14,052 nt of DNA from Actinomycetes bacterium (lineage in GTDB: Bacteria > Actinomycetota > Actinomycetes > Propionibacteriales > Propionibacteriaceae). The stretch covers positions 1 to 14,052 of the forward strand of contig JAEZYG010000026.1 of assembly GCA_023419175.1 (NCBI GenBank), read 5' to 3'. This document shows, in pieces, positions 7,198 through 13,638 of the stretch. The first letter of the stretch is position 1. Each line of letters starts with the position of its first letter. A program made the translations under genes and the position numbers. Under the pieces are notes generated by a model that was given only the letters and a program-made list of their open reading frames with translations, did not search any database and was not told where the DNA came from.

Positions 7198-8640
7198 ATG
7201 GCAGACAATTTAGACATATTCGATCTATGCATTATCGGTTCTGGTTCGGGTGTGAGCTTGATTGATGATGATCTCAACGATTGGAAGATCGCCATTATCG
7301 ATAACGGGACAGGAATCACCCAGGCTTTCGGAGGAACCTGCCTGAATGCTGGATGTATCCCCACCAAAATGTTCGCCATTCCCGCCCGCTATGCTTCGAT
7401 AGCTCAACGCGCTTCCGAAGTCGACGTGAAAGTCACGTTCGACTCTATCGACTATAAAAGTCTCAACCGAAGAATTTTCACCCGTACCGATGCGATCTCT
7501 GAATCCGGTTTAGAAGGTTTGCGCAAGCGGACAAATGTTGAGGTCTTCATTGGAGCGGCAAGCTTCATCGACGACCACCACATCAAGGTGGGGAATCGTG
7601 TGATCGAGGCTCGCCGTATCGTCATCGCAGCAGGATCTCGTCCGCGTATATTGGATGTAGATTCCCTCCACGATCCCGATCTAGCCCCTTTCATTCACAC
7701 CTCTGAATCGATCATGAGGATGCCCCAATTACCTCAGAAGATGGTGTTCTGTGGCGGGGGAGTTGAGGCTATCGAATTCGCTTCCATCTATGCAGCTCTC
7801 GGGGTGAAGGTATCGATCATCGCCCGATCTGATCGGCTGATCCGTCAGCATGACAGCTCAATTGCTCAACGTATAACCGATTTGATCGCTCAAAAAGTTA
7901 TGCTCAGGCTCAATCAGATGATCATAGGAGCCGAGGCGGCAGATGAGGGTGGAGTGGTTCTCATCGCCAGAGACGCTGAAGGTATGGAATATAGCTACGA
8001 AAGCGATTGTGTCCTGATCGCTTCTGGCCGTATCCCCAACGGCGACCAACTCCATCTTGATCGCGCTCATGTCGAGATGGACGATAACGGTTTTATCGTC
8101 GTCGATGACCATATGCGCACTACCCAAACCCATATTTGGGCATTGGGAGATATCTGCTCTCCTCCCATGCTCAAGCATCTCGCCAATGCACAGGCAAGAA
8201 CTGTCAAAGCGAACCTCCTTGCCGAGAAAGAGGGGGGTTCGCTGGTAACGATGGACGATTCAGCTTTACCATTCGGCATTTTTGCAGATCCAGAGATTGC
8301 TGGAGTGGGAGCTAGCGAAGATGAACTGAAACGATCTGGACAAGCGTATATCGCTCATGAACAACGCTATGACTCTGTCGCCTATGGCTGGGCGATGGGG
8401 GATCATGACGAATTATTCGTCAAAATTCTTGCCAATCCCACAGATGAAAAGATTCTGGGTGCTCACATCATCGGCGATAACGCCACCATTCTCATTCAAC
8501 CTTTGGTGATGGCGATGCGTTTTGATCTGGACTTGGAAGGCTTTGCGCGCGGACAGTTCTGGATTCATCCAGCATTGAGCGAGATCATCGAGAATGCCGC
8601 TTTGGGAGCTTTGGAAAAGATCCGCTCCCATAAGAATTAA
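7198..8640 (+). CDS. mtr: Mycothione reductase, NADPH-dependent FAD disulfide reductase
   Basis: Mtr reduces mycothione (mycothiol disulfide) back to mycothiol, the main low-molecular-weight thiol of Actinomycetota. The FAD loop GSGSG is at 14-18 and the redox pair is C48/C53 in GGTCLNAGCIPTKMF. The NAD(P) loop is near FCGGGVEAIEFA, the second FAD contact is WALGDICSPP, and the HPALSE motif near the C-terminus gives the H457-E462 pair. The segments DVAYGWAM-like (SVAYGWAMGD) and ARGQFWIHPAL are characteristic of Mtr rather than of lipoamide or mercuric reductase. The ATG at 7198 is chosen because AAGGAG (7186-7191) lies 6 nt upstream. A GTG at 7183 would add five residues before the normal N-terminus. 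The product is 480 residues. The TAA overlaps the stop of the opposing NUDIX gene. Confidence 0.95.
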   Translation: MADNLDIFDLCIIGSGSGVSLIDDDLNDWKIAIIDNGTGITQAFGGTCLNAGCIPTKMFAIPARYASIAQRASEVDVKVTFDSIDYKSLNRRIFTRTDAISESGLEGLRKRTNVEVFIGAASFIDDHHIKVGNRVIEARRIVIAAGSRPRILDVDSLHDPDLAPFIHTSESIMRMPQLPQKMVFCGGGVEAIEFASIYAALGVKVSIIARSDRLIRQHDSSIAQRITDLIAQKVMLRLNQMIIGAEAADEGGVVLIARDAEGMEYSYESDCVLIASGRIPNGDQLHLDRAHVEMDDNGFIVVDDHMRTTQTHIWALGDICSPPMLKHLANAQARTVKANLLAEKEGGSLVTMDDSALPFGIFADPEIAGVGASEDELKRSGQAYIAHEQRYDSVAYGWAMGDHDELFVKILANPTDEKILGAHIIGDNATILIQPLVMAMRFDLDLEGFARGQFWIHPALSEIIENAALGALEKIRSHKN

Positions 8641-9524
8641 ATCAGCGGAGGAATGTAATAGGTCGAGATCGCCTTATGCTGCTCGATTTCGACCACGGCG
8701 ACTTCGCCAGGTTTAAGGGTGTGGTTGCACTCGATTCCCAGATAGTCAAACATCGCCGGTAGGACGGGACGGTGCCCGCAGACGATCGTGGGATGTCTTT
8801 GTTTCAAAGCCATATCGATCATTACCTCCATCGCCTGAGCCACACCTGAAGGGTTGATTGCTGCCGATTCTTCGCTGAGTTGGTGATAGCGGCAGATATC
8901 TGTCGCTATACGGCGGGCATAGGGTTTGAGCGTGAGGGTGCATCTACTCGATGTGGAACTGTTCAGATGTCCTATATGGAAAGCCGAGAGCAAGTCGATG
9001 AGGGCTTTAGCTTGTCGGCGTCCTCTCTCGGTAAGGCGACGATCGGCATCGATACCATTCCAGGATTTACGAGGCATCGCTTTGGTATGTCGCGCAATGA
9101 AGAAAAGTGGACGATGTCTGCGGCGTATTGCTGAGATCAAAACGTCTACATCGCTGGGGATATCCAGGTGAGCGATGGCTTTGTCCACAGGCCACCATTC
9201 GACGGCATCGACCTCAGGATCGATATGTCCTTGAACTTCATTGAGAAGATGACCTTCCCACCAGTGAACATATTTTTGCCGTCCATGGACGCGATAATTG
9301 ACCGTAGTGATCTTCCCGGACAAGGAAATACGATATCCGCTCTCCTCTCCGACCTCTCGTACAGCGGTGACCGGTAAATATTCATCAGGAGCTTGTTTAC
9401 CTTTTGGTAAAGACCAATCGTCATAGCGTGGACGGTGAACGACAAGAACATGGCGTATCCCGTCGATCACGCGAAAGACGACCGCTCCAGCGGCAAAAAT
9501 GGGTTTCTTCTTGCCGCGAGTCAT
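8637..9524 (-). CDS. mutT1: MutT1-like NUDIX hydrolase fused to a histidine phosphatase (SixA-like) domain
   Basis: The N-terminal domain carries a complete NUDIX box from G42 to Y64 (G-x5-E48-x7-R56-E57-V-x-E60-E61-x-G63). The C-terminal domain is a histidine phosphatase with RHTKA (145-149; catalytic H146) and a second histidine, H251, in CGHRP. This two-domain layout is that of mycobacterial MutT1. MutT1 hydrolyses 8-oxo-(d)GTP and also acts on diadenosine polyphosphates, so the likely role is cleaning of oxidised nucleotides. The 295-residue length is close to the family. The ATG overlaps the ppk1 TGA (ATGA), with a strong GGGGAGGTGAG Shine-Dalgarno sequence inside ppk1, so the two are translationally coupled. 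In M. tuberculosis ppk1 and mutT1 are likewise neighbours (from memory). Confidence 0.92.
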   Translation of the reverse strand: MTRGKKKPIFAAGAVVFRVIDGIRHVLVVHRPRYDDWSLPKGKQAPDEYLPVTAVREVGEESGYRISLSGKITTVNYRVHGRQKYVHWWEGHLLNEVQGHIDPEVDAVEWWPVDKAIAHLDIPSDVDVLISAIRRRHRPLFFIARHTKAMPRKSWNGIDADRRLTERGRRQAKALIDLLSAFHIGHLNSSTSSRCTLTLKPYARRIATDICRYHQLSEESAAINPSGVAQAMEVMIDMALKQRHPTIVCGHRPVLPAMFDYLGIECNHTLKPGEVAVVEIEQHKAISTYYIPPLI

Positions 9525-11608
9525 CGCTCACCTCCCCGTCTGCCAGAATGCAGATCGATCAGATAGCTATGGAGATCTTGGAGAGGATGTGTACCGTCTG
9601 TCATGACGGCTTTCCAGGTGCGATCATGGAGATGCCATGAGGCAGTTGTGGAATCGAAAGCCATTGTCAACAGCCGATCGATGCGTTCGATATGGCGCTG
9701 ATTGTTGATCGCTACGATAGCTTCAACTCTGCGATCTAAATTGCGATGCATCATATCCGCGCTGCCGATCCCCACCAGCGGATATCCGCCGTTTTCAAAC
9801 CAGAAAATACGGGAATGTTCCAAGAAGCGTCCCAGAATAGAACGGACACGTATATTCTCACTCAGATGTGGGACACCGGGACGTACAGCGCAGATACCGC
9901 GAACCCACAGATCGATCTTAACTCCCACCTGGGAAGCGTGGTAGAGGGCATCGATCACGTCTTCGTCCACGATGGAATTGACCTTGATACGAATGCGGGA
10001 CGGACGTCCATGTCGATGATGATCGATCTCTCGTTCAATCGCTTCAATCATCATCGGACGTACTCTCTCGGGGGCGACGATAAGACGTCGATAACGGCTT
10101 TCTTGAGTCATTCCTGAGAGGTGATTGAAAAGGCGAGCCACATCGTCTGTGATGACAGGATTGGAAGTTAATAGACCCATATCCTCATAGATGCGTGCTG
10201 TCTTGGGATTGTAATTACCTGTCCCGATATGGGCATATTTGCGCAATCCGTCCACTTCGTCACGTACGACCAACATCAATTTAGAATGAGTTTTCAAACC
10301 GACCATTCCATAGACGACGTGGACGCCATATTTTTCAAGTTTGCGCGCCCAAGCGATATTGGCTTTCTCGTCGAAACGCGCTTTGATTTCGACGACAGCC
10401 AATACCTGTTTACCAGCCATCGCAGCTTCGATGAGGGCATCGACGATCGGTGAATCCCCACTCGTGCGATAGAGGGTCTGTTTGATCGCTAGGACTTTCG
10501 GATCTGATGCCGCCTGCTCGATGAGACGTTGAACGCTCGTGGCGAATGAATCATAGGGATGATGGAGTAAAACGTCCTTCTTGCGAAGGGCTTTGAAGAT
10601 ATCGGCGGGTTGGCTAGTCTCCACTCCTTGAGCGAGATCGGGATGGGTTTTAGGTAAGAAATTGGGATAGGACAGGTCGTCTCGTCCATCAGCGCTTAAA
10701 TCAACAAGACCGCTTAGATCGAGAGGAGCAGGTAATTTGAAGATCTCGCGGTCGGAGATATCGAGTTCGGAACGCAAGAAATCCAGCATGTGATCGTCGA
10801 TATCCTCTTCGACTTCTAAGCGGACGGGAGGACGTCCTACTTTGCGTGAGAGCAGCTCTTTTTCTAAAGCGAAAAGGATATTTTCAGCATCGTCCTCTTC
10901 GACTTCGACATCCTCATTGCGGGTGATTCGAAAGACGATATGTTGACAGACCTGCATTCCAGAAAAGATCACATCGAGGTGATGAATGATGAGCTCTTCA
11001 AGGGGGAGAAAACGTCCACTATCGATCCGAATAAACCGATCCAAGATTGTCGGAACTTTCACGCGAGCGAATTGTTGGGCTCCCGTTCGAGGATTGCGTA
11101 AGAGAACGCCCAGATTGATCGACAGACCTGAAATATAGGGGAAAGGGTGGGAGGGGTCTACCGCGAGGGGTGTGAGGACGGGGAAGATACGCTCGGTGAA
11201 CAAAGCCCGCATTGCGTCGCATTCCTCATCATCAAGCTCGCTCCAACGAAGAATCGTGATCCCTTCATTTTCTAAAGCTGGACGGATTTCGTTTGCGAAA
11301 AGATTGGATTGGACTTGGACAAGCCTTTTCACCTCGGTCAAGATCGTATCGTAGAGTTCGCGAGGCATGATCTTCGCTGCGCTCGCCACCGCTACTTTCG
11401 CATCGATACGACGTTTGAGACCAGCGATACGAACCATGAAGAATTCGTCGAGATTAGATGAGAAAATCGAGAGGAATTTTGCTCGCTCCATCAGGGGAAT
11501 ATGCTCTAGGCGAGCCAAATCCAAGACGCGCTCGTTGAAAGCCAGCCAGCTCAACTCTCGATCAGAAAAACGGTCGTCAGGAAGATAGATATCATCAGAT
11601 CTGTCCAT
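9521..11608 (-). CDS. ppk1: Polyphosphate kinase 1
   Basis: Ppk1 reversibly polymerises the gamma-phosphate of ATP into inorganic polyphosphate. The 695-residue protein has the N-terminal domain (RELSWLAFNERVL, 17-29), the FLSIFSSNLDEFFMVR segment (45-60) and a head domain. Two phospholipase-D-like domains follow. The phosphohistidine candidate is H441 in GLKTHSKLMLV, followed by HIGTGNYNPKTA (460-471). The second conserved histidine is H598 in FLEHSRIFWF. The acidic stretch at 231-242 is typical of the family. The start overlaps the 3' end of mshD by 14 nt, with only a weak GGAC upstream, so translation probably depends on coupling. The stop overlaps the mutT1 start. All expected catalytic residues appear intact. 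Confidence 0.97.
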   Translation of the reverse strand: MDRSDDIYLPDDRFSDRELSWLAFNERVLDLARLEHIPLMERAKFLSIFSSNLDEFFMVRIAGLKRRIDAKVAVASAAKIMPRELYDTILTEVKRLVQVQSNLFANEIRPALENEGITILRWSELDDEECDAMRALFTERIFPVLTPLAVDPSHPFPYISGLSINLGVLLRNPRTGAQQFARVKVPTILDRFIRIDSGRFLPLEELIIHHLDVIFSGMQVCQHIVFRITRNEDVEVEEDDAENILFALEKELLSRKVGRPPVRLEVEEDIDDHMLDFLRSELDISDREIFKLPAPLDLSGLVDLSADGRDDLSYPNFLPKTHPDLAQGVETSQPADIFKALRKKDVLLHHPYDSFATSVQRLIEQAASDPKVLAIKQTLYRTSGDSPIVDALIEAAMAGKQVLAVVEIKARFDEKANIAWARKLEKYGVHVVYGMVGLKTHSKLMLVVRDEVDGLRKYAHIGTGNYNPKTARIYEDMGLLTSNPVITDDVARLFNHLSGMTQESRYRRLIVAPERVRPMMIEAIEREIDHHRHGRPSRIRIKVNSIVDEDVIDALYHASQVGVKIDLWVRGICAVRPGVPHLSENIRVRSILGRFLEHSRIFWFENGGYPLVGIGSADMMHRNLDRRVEAIVAINNQRHIERIDRLLTMAFDSTTASWHLHDRTWKAVMTDGTHPLQDLHSYLIDLHSGRRGGER

Positions 11609-12479
11609 GGGCTTGTCCGTTCAATCGATAGGCTGCATCGCTGAAAACGATATGAAATCCCTCCCGCATATAGAAACCGATGATCCGATCTTCTTCGCCT
11701 GCCACATAGAGTATGACTCGCTGTGCCCCGCGTCTATACATATGGTTTAGCCCATATCGCACAAGAGCAGATCCGATACCTAAGGATTGTCTTTGAGGAG
11801 ACACTCCTAAGACGTAGATCTCTGCTAGGGATTGCTCATCTTGGATTTTCATCCAATGGAAGCCGATTAATCCTGTGGAGTCGGTGGCAACCAGAATATC
11901 TTCATCTCGATACCACGGCTGGTTGCGATAGGCGTTGAAGGAAGCCTTATCCATATCGCCTTGTTCTGGGTGATCAGCGAAGGCGACCGCATTGACACGG
12001 ATCAGATCGCTCAGGTCATCGCTCCTATAGGGGCGGATCTCGATTCCAGAGGGTAAGGGAGGAAGCTGAGGAGGATCATGCCGATATTCCATGATGTGGA
12101 GTTGTCGAATCTTCTCCATAGCCAATGAGGAAGCAAGATGTTGTGCCGCCTCACAATTGCCAAAAGCCCAGAAGGAGAAATCGGGATGGGATGTGAGCAG
12201 ATCATCAATCAGATAGCGTCCATATCCTCGTCTTCGGTGGGGAGGATCCACGACAAGCTGAATGGAATGGCGATTCATATCGACCGATGCATAGGCGACG
12301 ATCATCCCATCGCGGGTGAGGGTGTAGTGGACATAGTTCCTATGGGAGTAAGGATCGTCCAAAGCGATCAGAGCGGCATCGTTGAGACAAGGAGCTCTAT
12401 CGATCTTGCGTGCTCGACCTACGATGCCCAAGATCGCATTGTGAACATCTGTGTCCACGATGACAGATGATGCCTCCAT
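11595..12479 (-). CDS. mshD: Mycothiol synthase (tandem GNAT acetyltransferase)
   Basis: MshD acetylates Cys-GlcN-Ins with acetyl-CoA in the last step of mycothiol synthesis. The 294-residue protein has two GNAT domains. The first contains VDPPHRRRGYGRYLIDDLL (78-96), an acetyl-CoA pyrophosphate loop. The second contains EIYVLGVSPQRQSLGIGSAL (220-239) and LYVAGEEDRIIGFYMREGF. The segment NAVAFADHPEQGDMD (163-177) is the most diagnostic MshD signature. The second loop reads Q-S-L-G-I-G rather than the usual Q-G-x-G-x-G, a mild change. The ATG has no good Shine-Dalgarno sequence. Instead TAGGCT lies 6 nt upstream, implying a leaderless transcript that continues through ppk1 and mutT1. Confidence 0.92.
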   Translation of the reverse strand: MEASSVIVDTDVHNAILGIVGRARKIDRAPCLNDAALIALDDPYSHRNYVHYTLTRDGMIVAYASVDMNRHSIQLVVDPPHRRRGYGRYLIDDLLTSHPDFSFWAFGNCEAAQHLASSLAMEKIRQLHIMEYRHDPPQLPPLPSGIEIRPYRSDDLSDLIRVNAVAFADHPEQGDMDKASFNAYRNQPWYRDEDILVATDSTGLIGFHWMKIQDEQSLAEIYVLGVSPQRQSLGIGSALVRYGLNHMYRRGAQRVILYVAGEEDRIIGFYMREGFHIVFSDAAYRLNGQAHGQI

Positions 12480-12516
12480 AAAAATAGCCTAGCGGATTAC
12501 ATCGGACAGATATCAA
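12480..12516 (-). promoter_or_regulatory. Candidate leaderless promoter of mshD-ppk1-mutT1 (TTGATA / TAGGCT)
   Basis: On the minus strand TAGGCT (plus-strand 12486-12491) is followed by exactly 6 nt and the mshD ATG. A -35-like TTGATA (plus-strand 12511-12516) lies 19 nt further upstream and overlaps the dtd stop codon. This is the best -35/-10 pair among the TAGGCT sites, though the spacer is long. No Shine-Dalgarno sequence precedes mshD. Confidence 0.55.
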
Positions 12517-12950
12517 CGCCAATCATCGGAATCGAGCATGATGGTAACTGGGCCGTCATTGGTTAATTCCACCTGCATATCGGCACCAAAAATTCCAGTA
12601 GACACCCGTGCTCCCAAAGAGCGCAGAGACGAGATATAACTTTCCACCAAGGGTTTGCTGATCGGGGCGGGAGCCGCTTGGTTCCATGAGGGGCGCCGTC
12701 CCTTACGAGTGGAGGCATAGAGGGTGAATTGACTGATAACCAAGATATCGGCGTCGATATCGGAAGCCGATTTTTCCCCGTTAAAAATGCGCAGATCGTA
12801 GGTCTTTTTAGCCAATATCTGGCAGATCTCTTCCGTGTCGTCATGGGTGATTCCGACGAGAGCTACCAGCCCTGGTCGAGTTAATTCTCCAACGACTTTC
12901 CCATCGACAAGCACTCGTCCATTCAAGGCACGCTGTAAGAGAACTCTCAT
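12513..12950 (-). CDS. dtd: D-aminoacyl-tRNA deacylase
   Basis: Dtd hydrolyses D-amino acids mischarged on tRNA (and Gly-tRNA-Ala), a translation quality-control step. The 145-residue length fits the family. Diagnostic motifs are the MRVLLQRA start, SQFTLYA at 73-79, KGRRPSWNQAA after it, and the chirality-checking Gly-cisPro in NDGPVT (G133-P134). The start is the ATG at 12950 because AAAGGA lies 8 nt upstream. An in-frame ATG at 12959 directly abuts that AAAGGA and would add three residues before the conserved N-terminus. The gene lies 33 nt upstream of mshD on the same strand and may be read through into it, although mshD has its own candidate promoter. Confidence 0.95.
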   Translation of the reverse strand: MRVLLQRALNGRVLVDGKVVGELTRPGLVALVGITHDDTEEICQILAKKTYDLRIFNGEKSASDIDADILVISQFTLYASTRKGRRPSWNQAAPAPISKPLVESYISSLRSLGARVSTGIFGADMQVELTNDGPVTIMLDSDDWR

Positions 12951-12978
12951 TGTCTCCATCCTTTCTCGTCCATGATGA

Positions 12979-12990
12979 GCGTCAAGACGC
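12979..12990. repeat. Short inverted repeat in the dtd / small membrane protein divergent gap
   Basis: GCGTC-AA-GACGC is a perfect 5-bp inverted repeat with a 2-nt centre. It lies next to the candidate -10 boxes of both divergent genes, at the expected transcription start of dtd. It could be a small operator half-site pair or chance. Confidence 0.35.
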
Positions 12991-13002
12991 TAGGCTTAGG
13001 CT
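12987..13002. promoter_or_regulatory. Overlapping divergent -10 boxes; tandem TAGGCT before the small membrane protein gene
   Basis: On the plus strand TAGGCT occurs twice in direct tandem (12991-12996 and 12997-13002), right up to the GTG at 13003. The upstream copy stands 6 nt from the start codon, the same spacing as before the phosphatase gene and mshD. On the minus strand TAGCGT (12987-12992) fits the TANNNT pattern and would give dtd a leader of about 30 nt. The two -10 candidates overlap by 2 bp. No -35 boxes are obvious. Confidence 0.45.
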
Positions 13003-13155
13003 GTGGCTCAGTTCACGGTAATCGTATCTGTCATCGCGATCCTCGCCATCGGCCTTGGTGCTCTCGGCGTGGTGATCGCCTCCGTGCGCTCCGCCCTCAC
13101 CTATGCTCGCAGACATCGACGAGGAGTAGACGATGGCCTTTCAGATCCCCGATAA
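13003..13155 (+). CDS. Small single-span membrane protein, function unknown
   Basis: A GTG-started frame of 50 codons encodes a short N-terminus and one hydrophobic stretch (about residues 4-27: FTVIVSVIAILAIGLGALGV and a few more). A positively charged tail follows, containing YARRHRRG, ending TAA at 13153-13155. The charge distribution suggests an inner-membrane anchor with a cytoplasmic C-terminus. Its last 23 nt overlap the start of the nitrobindin-like gene, whose Shine-Dalgarno sequence lies inside it, so the two are probably co-translated. There is no Shine-Dalgarno sequence before the GTG; a TAGGCT box 6 nt upstream suggests leaderless translation. It is below usual length cut-offs and I do not recognise a named family. 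The evidence is the hydrophobicity pattern, the context and the promoter. Confidence 0.68.
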   Translation: MAQFTVIVSVIAILAIGLGALGVVIASVRSALTYARRHRRGVDDGLSDPR

Positions 13156-13633
13156 CCTGAATCCTGCTCTGATGGGAATTGCGTGGATGATCGGACGGTG
13201 GCAAGGCAACGGACATGGCAATTGGCCAGATCAGGGAGAATTTGAATTCGGTCAACAGATCGATTTCGCCACCAACGAAGGGCCTTATCTGCACTATCTA
13301 TCGCAGACATATACCTTGGATGCGGAGGGGAAGCCTGATCGTCCTCTTACGATTGAGACAGGCTTTTGGCGTCCTGGTGACGATGGGAGCATGGAAGTTA
13401 TCCTGACTTCCCCTGAAGGATATGCCGATATCTGGGTAGGAAAGATCGAAGGGGCGAAAATTGAATTGGTGACCGATGTGGTCGCCCGCACTAAGACAGC
13501 CGAGGTTTCCTATACAGGAGGACAACGTCTCTATGGCAATGTCGAAGGAGATCTGCTGTGGACATTTGATCGAGCTAGTAGCGATGTTCCCCTGCAACCC
13601 TATATGTGGGCGCGATTGACGCGCGTCTCGTAA
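13133..13633 (+). CDS. Ferric-nitrobindin-like / FABP-family beta-barrel protein lacking the heme-ligand His
   Basis: This 166-residue protein belongs to the actinobacterial FABP-like nitrobindin family, a ten-stranded beta-barrel. The signature GxWxGxG is G21-R22-W23-Q24-G25-N26-G27, followed by family segments LHYLSQTYTLD, IETGFWRPG, VARTKTAEV, QRLYGNVEGDLLW and LQPYMWARL. True nitrobindins bind heme b through a C-terminal histidine in the LQPH-type motif and act on peroxynitrite. Here that position is Tyr157. This matches the branch annotated as nitrobindin-like and lacking the ligand (M. tuberculosis Rv0813c type, from memory). Heme binding is therefore doubtful, and a small hydrophobic ligand is an alternative. 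The ATG has GAGGAG 6 nt upstream. The gene is co-directional with the YgfZ-like gene 5 nt downstream, a pairing also seen near Rv0811c-Rv0813c in M. tuberculosis. Confidence 0.88.
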   Translation: MAFQIPDNLNPALMGIAWMIGRWQGNGHGNWPDQGEFEFGQQIDFATNEGPYLHYLSQTYTLDAEGKPDRPLTIETGFWRPGDDGSMEVILTSPEGYADIWVGKIEGAKIELVTDVVARTKTAEVSYTGGQRLYGNVEGDLLWTFDRASSDVPLQPYMWARLTRVS

Positions 13634-13638
13634 TAATC

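Noticed and set aside
8637..9524. The NUDIX-phosphatase fusion as a novel domain combination
   Set aside because: This architecture is the known mycobacterial MutT1 layout, so it is not new.
12951..12959. Upstream ATG for dtd
   Set aside because: It directly abuts AAAGGA with no spacing. ATG 12950 is correctly spaced and matches the conserved MRxxxQR start.
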